Positions 38,686 through 47,470 of a DNA stretch of 64,000 bases are shown here, one piece after another. The notes beneath the pieces are model-generated. The model was not told where the DNA came from. It saw only the letters and a list, made by a program, of their open reading frames with translations, and did no database searches. Position 1 is the first letter of the stretch. Each line of letters begins with the position of its first letter. This DNA is from Candidatus Saccharibacteria bacterium UBA2018 (GTDB lineage Bacteria > Patescibacteriota > Saccharimonadia > Saccharimonadales > Saccharimonadaceae): contig DDCA01000001.1 in assembly GCA_002335175.1 (NCBI GenBank), positions 1 through 64,000 of the forward strand. The letters run 5' to 3'. Position numbers and translations under genes: made by a program.

Positions 38686-40245
38686 ATGCGTTTTAGAGGT
38701 AAACACAAATACGCACGAGAGAGAGCATCGTACGACCAGTTTTCAGATGAAGGCGCTGGTATAGATGCTTTTATTGATCGACACTCGGAACATTTCGTAA
38801 CGTCAGCCACAGCTTGGCAACAGGTTGGCAAAACCATGGGTGTGCTTCGTGACGACTCTGGCATAAGGGATGCTATGCACATCGGTGTTAGGAATGCGTT
38901 CGAGCTTGCCAATATAACAAATGCCGACGTCAGAGTTGAGCGTGAAACCGACCGGCTCTTGAACCAACTTAGTATATTCACCCAAATAGTTGCAAGGGCT
39001 GAAGCCCGGAGACGAAAGGGGCTCAAGCAGGCAATTACCTCCGGACTGTTGGTGACACGGCATCTGCCAGCTACCAATGTGGCACACATACTCCAATCCA
39101 AAGATTTTCCGAAGATTAAATTCAGCAACGCGTTCTTGGGTATGCAGGAATCCATCGCGCAAGCCGACGCCATTTCCGACCAAGTACTTGAAGCACTCTG
39201 CGAGCAGTATGCCGTTACACCTGATGATATATTAGAGCTGGCATCAATGTACGAGAACGGCGCCGAAGAAGCCTTTCCTGTGCTGGGTGAGCTGCGCAAC
39301 ATGATTACGGCTGACTGGCATCGACTTGATCCTGAACGAAGTATTCTGCGCCAGCATTGCCAGCGTTTAGCCGAAGATCCGGGACTGCATGTCGGGCCGT
39401 TCTGCGAAGCGGTCACTGCGCGCGATACGCTTCAGACTGTTGCGACAATGGCACGCTATGCAATTGTTAGCGCCGGCGGAAGCGACCTTTCTGATGCCGC
39501 CGTTGAGCATCAGCTGCATTCAACGCATTCTGACTGGCACCAGATTCCAGATTTGGAGAATGCGTTCAACGACTACATTGGACAGGTGGGGGTATCAATC
39601 GAAGGCGCATTCAAGTCGATTGCCGGACCCCGCCATCTGAAAAATATCCGCTTGGAACACAGCGACCATGAAATTATGGAATGCGCAGCCGAAATGGAGG
39701 TATGGGGTGCAAGTAACGGCGAAGAAGCCCGCCAAAATGCCCGCCAGCGGTCGGTAAATACACGCAGCCGCAGAAAACCGGACCGCAGGAAATTAGGCAG
39801 TGACACATTGCCAACGGCCCAAGAATCAATTCGCCAGCTGGATGCCAGCGAACTGCTCGAACAACGCGGCGTTAAGTTCGCGCGCTATGCAAATGGTCGC
39901 GGGTACGAACTTGAGGACGTCTCTGACCTAACGCCACAAGTGCTGGTAGAGCGGTTCAAACTTGAACCCGACCAAGTCGGAATAGGGGATGACATGCTAG
40001 CCGTCGTCGAGTATTTGCGCCAACCGAGCCATTCTTACCGGGGTGTCCGGCGCCTAGAAAAGGAAGAACTAAAGCTTGATGGTAAACGCCGAAGCCTATG
40101 GAGATTTGCCCCGGACAAGACCCCGGGTCTTAAAATACGGAGTAATAATCGCTTTTACCGCGTGATTTATACCATCGTTGACGGCGACGTCGTACTCTAC
40201 GACATGCTAAGCCACGCTGACTTTGATAAAAAGTACAAGATATAA
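38686..40245 (+). CDS. Large orphan protein with RelE/ParE-like C terminus
   Basis: A 519-residue soluble protein of unknown family. Residues 1-330 are helical with a basic start. A basic, Arg-rich linker (about 345-370) leads to a C-terminal part (about 395-519). Its last 60 residues (WRFAPDK, FYRVIYTIVDGDVVLYDMLSHADFDKKY) resemble the RelE/ParE toxin fold of strand-strand-helix order. The start at 38686 is set by a TG-TATAAT box that ends 7 nt before it; an upstream ATG at 38677 overlaps that box. No small antitoxin gene is next to it. The N-terminal domain might neutralise or deliver the tail. Confidence 0.75.
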   Translation: MRFRGKHKYARERASYDQFSDEGAGIDAFIDRHSEHFVTSATAWQQVGKTMGVLRDDSGIRDAMHIGVRNAFELANITNADVRVERETDRLLNQLSIFTQIVARAEARRRKGLKQAITSGLLVTRHLPATNVAHILQSKDFPKIKFSNAFLGMQESIAQADAISDQVLEALCEQYAVTPDDILELASMYENGAEEAFPVLGELRNMITADWHRLDPERSILRQHCQRLAEDPGLHVGPFCEAVTARDTLQTVATMARYAIVSAGGSDLSDAAVEHQLHSTHSDWHQIPDLENAFNDYIGQVGVSIEGAFKSIAGPRHLKNIRLEHSDHEIMECAAEMEVWGASNGEEARQNARQRSVNTRSRRKPDRRKLGSDTLPTAQESIRQLDASELLEQRGVKFARYANGRGYELEDVSDLTPQVLVERFKLEPDQVGIGDDMLAVVEYLRQPSHSYRGVRRLEKEELKLDGKRRSLWRFAPDKTPGLKIRSNNRFYRVIYTIVDGDVVLYDMLSHADFDKKYKI

Positions 40246-40322
40246 ATCCCCGCCCGGCCGGTTGATAATGTGGTTTATATCTGTTAAAATAGCCTAAGTT
40301 CAATAATAAAACGAAGGAATTT

Positions 40323-40631
40323 ATGAAAGCAGTCGTCAAAGTCGGCGGGAAGCAGTATGTTGTCGCCGAAAAAGAGACCCTCCTGGTGGACCGCCTCCCG
40401 GATGGAACAAAAGAGCTCACACTCGACGCGCTGCTGGTAATCGACGGTGACAAAACCACTGTCGGCACGCCAGTCGTCAAAGGTGTAGCTGTTAAAGCCA
40501 AGGTTGTAGAAGAGGAAGTAAAGGGCGACAAGCTCCGTATTATCCGTTACAAGGCCAAAAAACGCGTGCACAAAGAAACCGGCCACCGGCAGAAGTACAG
40601 CCGGATCCAAGTTGCCTCTATCGGCAAATAG
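40323..40631 (+). CDS. rplU: Ribosomal protein bL21
   Basis: A 102-residue protein with the L21 opening MKAVVKVGGKQY, a central RLPDG-type loop and a basic KAKKRVHKETGHRQKY end that contacts 23S rRNA. TGt-TAAAAT (40285-40290) gives a leader of about 28 nt with a GAAGGA SD site. rpmA (L27), which nearly always follows rplU, is not next to it; a terminator closes the unit at 40652-40680. Confidence 0.95.
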   Translation: MKAVVKVGGKQYVVAEKETLLVDRLPDGTKELTLDALLVIDGDKTTVGTPVVKGVAVKAKVVEEEVKGDKLRIIRYKAKKRVHKETGHRQKYSRIQVASIGK

Positions 40632-40651
40632 AACCCTAGCTTTTTTGCAAG

Positions 40652-40680
40652 AGCCCGCATCACCCGGTGCGGGCTTTTTG
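40652..40680 (+). terminator. Terminator after rplU
   Basis: An AGCCCGCA/TGCGGGCT stem with an 8-nt loop and T5. Confidence 0.92.
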
Positions 40681-40731
40681 GTTTAGGTCTGGTATACTTT
40701 GGGTAGATAAGCTTAAGGGGAAAAGGAAGTC

Positions 40732-41307
40732 ATGGATCTTAACGGTCAATCGCAACCACCAGAAGAAGTTGAACGGACGTCGGCACCGAATGAGGCATTT
40801 ACACCCTCATCACCGGAACCAAAACGAGAAGATAAACCAAAAAAGAGCAAAGCCCCGCTTGTGCTCGGGCTGCTGCTTGTAATTGCACTTGCTGCCTGCG
40901 TCGTCGCCGGCTGGATGTACTATGACCAGTCGAATCAGAAGGCATCACTGGAAAGTCAAGTTGATGACAAGGATAAAAAAATTAGCCAGCTACAGACACA
41001 ACTAGGTGAAGCGACAGAGCCCGCAGCGGATGATGACCAACCAGTTGATTCTGAGACTGACGCCATAGTGTCGGCTGCAACAGCTTACGCCAGAGCTCCC
41101 GAGGAGTCAGCGAACACAACGTACGAAGTTGAGATAAAGAAGCAGGTTGAAGGCTTTGCCAGCGTGAGCGTTACCTCTGGTGACTCAAGTTTTACCGAAA
41201 TCTTGAAAAACGTTGATGACCAATGGGTCGTTATTGTTGCCGGCCAGAACAACCCTTCGGACGCAGACATGGATATGTATGGTATACCGGAGAGTCTTCT
41301 GCAGTAG
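40732..41307 (+). CDS. Hypothetical single-pass membrane protein with coiled coil
   Basis: A 191-residue protein with a disordered, Pro/Glu/Lys-rich cytoplasmic N terminus (1-40), one membrane helix (about 43-65), a short coiled coil (SLESQVDDKDKKISQLQTQLG, about 75-96), an acidic linker, and a C-terminal domain (about 110-191) of NTF2- or DUF4878-like appearance. It is flanked by terminators on both sides, so it is a single-gene unit. An AAGGGGAAAAGGAAG SD region is present. The function is unknown. Confidence 0.75.
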   Translation: MDLNGQSQPPEEVERTSAPNEAFTPSSPEPKREDKPKKSKAPLVLGLLLVIALAACVVAGWMYYDQSNQKASLESQVDDKDKKISQLQTQLGEATEPAADDDQPVDSETDAIVSAATAYARAPEESANTTYEVEIKKQVEGFASVSVTSGDSSFTEILKNVDDQWVVIVAGQNNPSDADMDMYGIPESLLQ

Positions 41308-41325
41308 GTGAGCACTCGTAGTAGT

Positions 41326-41354
41326 AAAATCCCTGTCCCGGCAGGGATTTTTAC
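41326..41354 (+). terminator. Terminator before parA
   Basis: An AAAATCCCTG/CAGGGATTTT stem with a TCCCGG loop and T run. Confidence 0.9.
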
Positions 41355-41403
41355 TTGCCGCTCATGCTACAATAAAGCTAATCATGAGGGGACAAATAGA
41401 CAC

Positions 41404-42174
41404 GTGACAACCGTTATCGCAGTGACCAACCAGAAGGGTGGCGTCGGGAAAACGACGAGTGCGGTTAATATTGCCTATTACCTCGCGAAAAACGGCAAAA
41501 AAACACTTCTTATCGATTTTGACCCGCAGGGTAACGCAACCAGCGGCCTAGGGATCGACAAGCAGGAGCTCGAAACAGGGACAATGACTGATGTCATGCT
41601 GGAGCAGAAGACACTGCAGGAAGTCATCCTGGAAACCGACCATAAAAACCTGTTCGTTGCACCGGCAACACCGCATCTGGCGAATACGGAAGCCGAGCTT
41701 TCGGGCGCAGGGCGCCGCTTCACGCGTCTTAAGAATGCTATTGGTACCACGGGTGAAGCGTACGATATGGTTATTATTGATTGTCCGCCGAGCCTCAGCC
41801 TCCTAACTGTCAACGGCCTGATTGCTGCCCGTTACGTTCTTTTGCCAGTGCAAGCGGAATTCTACGCGCTGGAAGGCCTAGGTCAGTTGCTCGAGACCAT
41901 GAAGCTCGTGCGAAAAAACATGAACCCGACCCTTGACCTGATAGGGGTTCTACCAACCATGGTAGACGGCCGCACGACGCTTTCCGGCCAAGTGCACGAG
42001 GAAATTAAGAAACACTTTCCGGGCAAAGTATTTAAAACCGTCATTCCGCGTAACATCCGGCTTGCAGAAGCCCCGAGCCACGGGCTGCCAATTGGCGTCT
42101 ACGACCGATTTTCAAAGGGCGCCCGGGCGTATAAATCTGTTACAAAAGAGATGATGGAAAGGGCAAGCGCATAA
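41404..42174 (+). CDS. parA: Chromosome partitioning ATPase ParA (Soj)
   Basis: A 256-residue Walker-type ATPase that positions the origin region with ParB. The deviant Walker A KGGVGKTT is near the start, with the A' motif DFDPQGNATSG and B motif VIIDCPPS. I chose the GTG at 41404, which puts the protein start (VTTVIAVTNQKGG) at the family position. GAGGGG lies 13 nt upstream. A tiny frame (ATG at 41384, seven codons) ends in a TGA that overlaps this GTG. parB follows after 2 nt. Confidence 0.96.
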   Translation: MTTVIAVTNQKGGVGKTTSAVNIAYYLAKNGKKTLLIDFDPQGNATSGLGIDKQELETGTMTDVMLEQKTLQEVILETDHKNLFVAPATPHLANTEAELSGAGRRFTRLKNAIGTTGEAYDMVIIDCPPSLSLLTVNGLIAARYVLLPVQAEFYALEGLGQLLETMKLVRKNMNPTLDLIGVLPTMVDGRTTLSGQVHEEIKKHFPGKVFKTVIPRNIRLAEAPSHGLPIGVYDRFSKGARAYKSVTKEMMERASA

Positions 42175-42176
42175 TT

Positions 42177-43043
42177 ATGAGTGCAGCCAAAAAAGGCCTC
42201 GGCCGTAACTTTGAATCGTTAATTCCAACCGATCTGCTCGATGAATCGTTTGATCCAAGCGCAAACGACGACCACAAGGTCAGTGACCTGCGAACTATAA
42301 AACTAAGCGAAATCACGCCAGACCCCGACCAGCCGCGGCGTCATTTCGACGAATCAGCATTAGCCGAATTGACCGCAAGCATAGAATCCCACGGGGTCTT
42401 GCAGCCAATCGTCGTTATGCCGAGTGGCGGGAAATACCTGATTGTAGCAGGCGAGCGGCGCTTCCGAGCGAGCAAACAGGCTGGCAAAACAACCATCCCG
42501 GCGCTAGTGCGGACACTGAGTGCACAGCATAAACTTGAGCTCTCATTGATTGAAAATATCCAGCGCCGCGATCTCAACCCGCTCGAAACCGCGACCGCCT
42601 ATGCCAAGCTGCGCGACCAGTTTAACCTAACGCTCGAAGAGATAGGTGCACGGGTAGGTGGCAAATCAGTCAGTGCCGTGAGCAATACGCTCAGGTTATT
42701 GAAACTGCCAAAAGCAGTGAAAGAAGCCGTTGCGACAGGCGAGTTGAGCGAAGGCCAGGCGCGGCCGTTAATTGGTGCTGACGATGCGCTTGTTAAGAAT
42801 ATTCTGCCGCTGATTATCAAGGAAGCGTGGAGTGCTCGAAAGGTTGAATTGTTCATTACAACCAACAAGCCTGCCACGCAATCTGTTCCAAAACCAGCAG
42901 CAAAACCCCAACTGAACCAAGTTTTATCAAAAAAACTTGACGCTAAAGTGACCGTGCAGCAATCAAACCGCGGTAGCGGCAAAATCGTTATCGAATTCAA
43001 GGATGCCGCCGAGCGTGAGCGCATTGAAAAGCAGCTTGGCTAA
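42177..43043 (+). CDS. parB: Chromosome partitioning protein ParB
   Basis: A 288-residue CTPase clamp that loads at parS sites. The N-terminal nuclease-like domain shows ITPDPDQPRR, the GERRFRA motif and ENIQRRDLNP, followed by the helix-turn-helix (EEIGARVGGKSVSAVSNTLRLL) and a C-terminal dimer domain. The family start MSAAKKGLGRNFESLIP is typical. It is paired with parA. I see no clear parS (TGTTTCACGTGAAACA-like) in the window. It converges on lepB, with 11 nt between the stops. Confidence 0.96.
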   Translation: MSAAKKGLGRNFESLIPTDLLDESFDPSANDDHKVSDLRTIKLSEITPDPDQPRRHFDESALAELTASIESHGVLQPIVVMPSGGKYLIVAGERRFRASKQAGKTTIPALVRTLSAQHKLELSLIENIQRRDLNPLETATAYAKLRDQFNLTLEEIGARVGGKSVSAVSNTLRLLKLPKAVKEAVATGELSEGQARPLIGADDALVKNILPLIIKEAWSARKVELFITTNKPATQSVPKPAAKPQLNQVLSKKLDAKVTVQQSNRGSGKIVIEFKDAAERERIEKQLG

Positions 43044-43054
43044 CTAAGCCGCAA

Positions 43055-43654
43055 CTAGAATATTCGTATCTGGTCGAACGGGAAAATTCGAAGGCTGACT
43101 GGCCCAATGATGTCGTAGTAGGGGATTGTGCCAAGACCATTACGTGAGTCTTTTGAATAACCGTCAACCCGGTTATCGCCGACGACAAAGACGGTTCCTT
43201 CGGGAACAATAGTGTCAACCTCACCTTCAATCGGAGCGGTCGGCTTTCCATCGTTGAAGGTGTCCGGGTCTATGCCATTTAGGTTTTTGTTATCGTAAAC
43301 AGTAAATTTCCCGTCTTTTAATACGACACGCTCACCGGCAAAAGCGACGACGCGTTTTACGATGTATTCTTCGGCGAGACCGGGGACATATTGCGGATTT
43401 TTGAACACGATAACCTGTCCGCGCTCGGGGATGTATGATTTGTTCTGAAGCTGTGCCCATGTAACTACCGTGCGGTTAACGAGGAGCCGGTCACCCGTAA
43501 AAAGGGTATCCTGCATACTCGGGCCTTCGACATTAAAACTGCGGAAGATGAATGCATTGATAAAGACGGTACCGATAAGTACGCAGATAACGAACACAAA
43601 AATGCCCAGAGCATCTTTGAAAGACTGGTGGCGGTCGAAAAAACTTGGAACCAT
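43055..43654 (-). CDS. lepB: Signal peptidase I
   Basis: A 199-residue membrane serine protease that removes signal peptides. It has one N-terminal membrane segment (about 15-38), catalytic Ser in EGPSMQDTL, catalytic Lys in EYIVKRVVAFAGE, and the GDNRVDGYSKDSR box E. The start at 43654 lies 7 nt after a TATAGT box on this strand; the AAGGAAG between them also resembles an SD site. It is divergent from the LCP gene. Confidence 0.95.
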   Translation of the reverse strand: MVPSFFDRHQSFKDALGIFVFVICVLIGTVFINAFIFRSFNVEGPSMQDTLFTGDRLLVNRTVVTWAQLQNKSYIPERGQVIVFKNPQYVPGLAEEYIVKRVVAFAGERVVLKDGKFTVYDNKNLNGIDPDTFNDGKPTAPIEGEVDTIVPEGTVFVVGDNRVDGYSKDSRNGLGTIPYYDIIGPVSLRIFPFDQIRIF

Positions 43655-43737
43655 CTTCCTTACTATACACCACAAATTTTAATGGTAATGTTTTAAGCCC
43701 GCAGTGGTGAAAGTTTGGTATAGTAGTGGAAGTATTT

Positions 43738-45405
43738 ATGCGAAAACAAACTTCATCACTTGACGGATTTATCCCTCGTCAGGCCACCACGGGTAATTTA
43801 GGTCGCGTGGAGCAGACGATACCACAGCCAGCCAAGCGGCCAGAGGCCGGCCGTTTTAGCCGTCCAATTGGTAAGCGCCCAGAAATCCATTCATCGGCTG
43901 TGACGCGGACAGAGGTTGACGAATCACTAGCGGCCATCCATGACGAAGAGCAGCCCAAGCCGCGCCGCACGTTATTCCGGCGTCGCCCGAAGCGTCCGCT
44001 AACACGAAAGCAGAAGATTGTTCGGCGAGTCATTATATTCTTTATTGTCGTGCTGCTTGCAATCGGCGGTTATGTAGCGCTGCGGGCTTTTATTGCCAGC
44101 GGCCAGATTTTCCAGGGTAACCTGTTTGACTTATTCCAGGCCAAGCCGCTCAAGATGGACAGTAACGGCCGGTCAAACATCCTAATATTTGGTACCAGTG
44201 AAGATGACCCGGGCCATGAAGCTGCGTACTTAACGGACTCTATTTTGGTACTGAGCGTTGATCAGAACAAAAAAAATGCCTACATGATTAGTATCCCGCG
44301 CGACTTAATCGTAGACTACGGAGTAGCCTGTTTTGCCGGTTACCAGGGGAAGATTAATGCACTTTACGGGTGTTATTCCGACAGCGGGGCCAAAAGCAAG
44401 GAAAAAGAGGGAGCAGCCGCCCTTAAGAAAAAGGTTGGTGAAGTCCTGGGCCTCGATATTCAGTACTATTCCCATGTGAATTACACCGTTGTACGGGACG
44501 TTGTAAAAGCACTCGGCAACAAGATTGAAATTACAATTAAAAGTACCGATCCACGCGGTATTATGGACTCGAACTTCGACTGGAAATGTAAAGACGGCGA
44601 TGCCAATGCTTCCCGGGCGACCATTCTCAAGAACTGCCCGCCGAACGGTCACTTTATTGACTACCCGAACGGCAAAGTTACGCTCGATGCCGAACATGCG
44701 CTGTATCTTGCTCAGGCTCGTGGGGCAAGTGCGCCGACGTATGGACTGGAGCGGTCTAACTTTGACCGGGAGATTAACCAACAGAAAATCATCGTAGCTA
44801 TCCGCGAAAAAGCAGTGAGCGCAGGTACGCTGGCCGATATTGGCAAAGTTACCAGCTTGATTGACGCGCTTGGAAAGAATTTACGGACTGATTTTGCAAC
44901 AGCCGAAGTCCGCACATTGATGCAGCTTGGCCAGGACATACCGTCGAACAGAATAAAATCACTCAGCCTTGTAAAAGAGGGCGAGGAACTAGTTGGAACA
45001 GGGATGGGAGGTGTCATTCCGCTCGCTGGAAGCTTTGAATACGGCCAAATTCAAGCCTTTATCGCTAAAAACTTGAGCAGTAACCCCGTTATCCGGGAAG
45101 CATCAGGGGTAACGGTTCTTAACGGCACATCAACCGCGGGTATTGCGCTGACAGAGTCAGGAAAACTGACGGAAGCCGGCTACACGGTTGTCAGCACCAA
45201 TAACGCGCCAACCACTGATTACCAAACGACCGTTATTTGGCGGCTTAACAAAGACGATAACGATGGTACTGCCAAGGCGCTTGCCAGCCGGTACGGTGTG
45301 AAGCTAAAGACCGGCAAGCCTGGCTTCGCGGTGGCAGCAGGAACCGAATTCGTCATAATTATTGGCCAGGACAGGGTAAGCAGCTCAAACGGTTCCGGCG
45401 GTTAA
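43738..45405 (+). CDS. LytR-CpsA-Psr (LCP) family cell-wall ligase
   Basis: A 555-residue protein that attaches glycopolymers to peptidoglycan using polyprenyl-linked donors. It has a basic cytoplasmic N part (1-95), one membrane helix (about 98-118), the LCP domain (about 145-350) with YLTDSILVLSV and SIPRDLIVDY, and a C-terminal LytR_C domain (about 455-545, VTVLNGTSTAGIA). The start is at 43738; a GTG at 43726 nearly abuts the TGg-TATAGT box and is less likely. The uppS gene at 56028 would supply the lipid carrier. Confidence 0.92.
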   Translation: MRKQTSSLDGFIPRQATTGNLGRVEQTIPQPAKRPEAGRFSRPIGKRPEIHSSAVTRTEVDESLAAIHDEEQPKPRRTLFRRRPKRPLTRKQKIVRRVIIFFIVVLLAIGGYVALRAFIASGQIFQGNLFDLFQAKPLKMDSNGRSNILIFGTSEDDPGHEAAYLTDSILVLSVDQNKKNAYMISIPRDLIVDYGVACFAGYQGKINALYGCYSDSGAKSKEKEGAAALKKKVGEVLGLDIQYYSHVNYTVVRDVVKALGNKIEITIKSTDPRGIMDSNFDWKCKDGDANASRATILKNCPPNGHFIDYPNGKVTLDAEHALYLAQARGASAPTYGLERSNFDREINQQKIIVAIREKAVSAGTLADIGKVTSLIDALGKNLRTDFATAEVRTLMQLGQDIPSNRIKSLSLVKEGEELVGTGMGGVIPLAGSFEYGQIQAFIAKNLSSNPVIREASGVTVLNGTSTAGIALTESGKLTEAGYTVVSTNNAPTTDYQTTVIWRLNKDDNDGTAKALASRYGVKLKTGKPGFAVAAGTEFVIIIGQDRVSSSNGSGG

Positions 45406-45426
45406 TGGTACAATAAAGGTACTGAT

Positions 45427-46194
45427 ATGGATCTACTGAAAACTGTTGGCAAGCGGTCATTCTTAAGCGAAGTTATCTACGTTGTTCTGAACCTACTCCT
45501 AGCAGCTGCGTTACTCGTCGCCGTACTTGTAGTCAATGTGCCGTGGCCAGCGCTTGGGTTGGTACTGCTATCGAAATGGCGTATATTCGCTGTCCGTTCC
45601 CGGTATTGGGGTGCTAACATTCGTGCTAACCTGATCGACATTATTGTTGGGGTAGGGATGGTTATCTTCTTGTACTCCGCCAATGGCGACCTTGTGGTTC
45701 AGATTATTCTGACAGTTCTTTACGCTGGATGGCTGCTGCTTATTAAGCCGCGGTCCAAACGCGCATACGTCGCTGCCCAGGCCCTGATAGGGCTTGTAGT
45801 AGGTATCGGATCAATTGTGCAGATATCTCCGCTCTTGCCGTCGTCGGTAGTCGTCATCGCAGCCTGGTTGGTCGGGTACAGTGCCGCGCGTCATATCCTG
45901 AGCGTGCAGCACGAAAGCCACATAAATTTCCTAAGCTTGCTCTGGGGATTCGTTGTGGCCGAAGTTATGTGGCTCACCTACCACTGGACGATTGGCTATG
46001 CCGTGTTTGGATCATTGCAACTTTCGCAGGCCATGGTCATTATTGCTGCGCTGAGTTTTGTCGCCGAACGGACTTATACGAGTTTTCACCGGAATGGTCA
46101 TGTCCAATCAAACGATGTCGTTTTACCTGCTTTACTGTCGCTGAGCGTTATTGGCGTTTTACTGGTAGTTTTTGGCAGGGCCGCAACCATTTAA
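45427..46194 (+). CDS. Hypothetical multi-pass membrane protein
   Basis: A 255-residue protein with about seven membrane segments and no recognised family. There are short loops with an SKWRIFAVRSRYWGANIRAN cytoplasmic stretch. It is preceded by TGg-TACAAT and an AAGG site 12 nt before the ATG, follows the LCP gene by 21 nt, and precedes htrA by 34 nt, so these may be one unit concerned with the envelope. Confidence 0.78.
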   Translation: MDLLKTVGKRSFLSEVIYVVLNLLLAAALLVAVLVVNVPWPALGLVLLSKWRIFAVRSRYWGANIRANLIDIIVGVGMVIFLYSANGDLVVQIILTVLYAGWLLLIKPRSKRAYVAAQALIGLVVGIGSIVQISPLLPSSVVVIAAWLVGYSAARHILSVQHESHINFLSLLWGFVVAEVMWLTYHWTIGYAVFGSLQLSQAMVIIAALSFVAERTYTSFHRNGHVQSNDVVLPALLSLSVIGVLLVVFGRAATI

Positions 46195-46228
46195 GCGAAT
46201 ATTTAGAGAGAGGAGATAAATAAGAAGT

Positions 46229-47470
46229 ATGGAAAACACGACTGACACGAACACGCCAAAACCAACTGAGCAGCCGGCTGCTAGCGCTACTTCTGATAAA
46301 CCTACTCCACTCACAACACCACACCATGCCAAGATGTCACGTTCTACAAAAGGTATTTTACTAGGCGTCGGGGCCGTCGTGCTGGCGCTGACCGGGGGGC
46401 TGGCCGGAGCACTCATCAACGAGGTTTTCGACGCCAACGACTCATCACTCTCGATTCTTGAAACGGCCGCAGACGATGGCAATACGGTGGTCACGCAGGA
46501 TGAGGAGTCAATTGCTGCCGTTGCCAAGGCTGTCTCACCAAGCGTCGTCTCGGTTCTTACTTCATCTACCAAAGCATCGCCATTTTATAACCGCACAATC
46601 GAACAAGCCGGTGCAGGCAGTGGTATTATCGTTAGTTCCAACGGCTATATTCTAACGAACAAACATGTCATAGCTGACGCCGATACCGTTACCGTAGTGC
46701 TTCCAAACGGCAAAACCTACAAGAACGTCAGTGTTCTTGGCACGGATCCGCTGAATGACATTGCTGTTCTAAAGATAAGCGGCGCAAAAAACCTGCCGGC
46801 TGCAACACTTGGTGACTCAAAAACAATCCGAATCGGCCAAACCGTAGTTGCTATCGGAAACGCTCTTGGCCAATATCAAAATTCGGTTACGAGTGGCATT
46901 ATCTCCGGTACCGGACGGCCCGTTGTCGCCAGTACGGACGGTACGGCCAGCGGAGATGCTGAAAGTCTTACAGACTTAATTCAGACCGATGCTGCCATTA
47001 ACTCGGGTAATTCGGGCGGGCCGATCCTGAATCTCAAGGGGCAAGTCATCGGCATTAACACAGCCATAGCCGCCGACGCCCAAGGAATTGGTTTTGCTAT
47101 CCCAATTGGCGCTACTAAAGGCCTCTTGCACCACGTGATTAAAACGGGCAAAGTCGAGCGCGCTTACTTAGGTGTCCAATACGTATCCATTACTCCTGAG
47201 GTTAAGGACGAGTACGACTTACCGGTTGCCAAAGGTGACTATATTTACGCCGAAAATGGCAGCAGCGTCCAATCCGGCGGCCCAGCGGCAAAAGCGGGTA
47301 TTGTAGACGGCGATATCATTACAGCGGTAAATGGGTTTACCGTCGGTGAAGTTGCCTCTGTTGCCAGCCTGATATCGGAGTATGAACCGGGCGATAAAGT
47401 CGAGATAACAGTACTTCGTGACGGCCGCGAACGTAAATTTACGGCGACACTTGGTACATACCGTAGCTAG
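46229..47470 (+). CDS. htrA: HtrA/DegP-like serine protease with PDZ domain
   Basis: A 413-residue membrane-anchored protease for exported misfolded proteins. It has a cytoplasmic Thr/Pro-rich N terminus, one membrane helix (about 40-60), and a trypsin-like domain with the triad His in LTNKHVIADA (about 149), Asp in NDIAVLK and Ser262 in GNSGGPI. One PDZ domain (about 310-405) with the GPAAKAGIVDGDII loop follows. A GAGAGGAG SD site is present. It ends one base before the prmC stop on the other strand. Confidence 0.94.
   Translation: MENTTDTNTPKPTEQPAASATSDKPTPLTTPHHAKMSRSTKGILLGVGAVVLALTGGLAGALINEVFDANDSSLSILETAADDGNTVVTQDEESIAAVAKAVSPSVVSVLTSSTKASPFYNRTIEQAGAGSGIIVSSNGYILTNKHVIADADTVTVVLPNGKTYKNVSVLGTDPLNDIAVLKISGAKNLPAATLGDSKTIRIGQTVVAIGNALGQYQNSVTSGIISGTGRPVVASTDGTASGDAESLTDLIQTDAAINSGNSGGPILNLKGQVIGINTAIAADAQGIGFAIPIGATKGLLHHVIKTGKVERAYLGVQYVSITPEVKDEYDLPVAKGDYIYAENGSSVQSGGPAAKAGIVDGDIITAVNGFTVGEVASVASLISEYEPGDKVEITVLRDGRERKFTATLGTYRS

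Noticed and set aside
42177..43043. parS site or replication origin near parAB
   Set aside because: No parS-like palindrome or DnaA-box cluster was seen near the genes.
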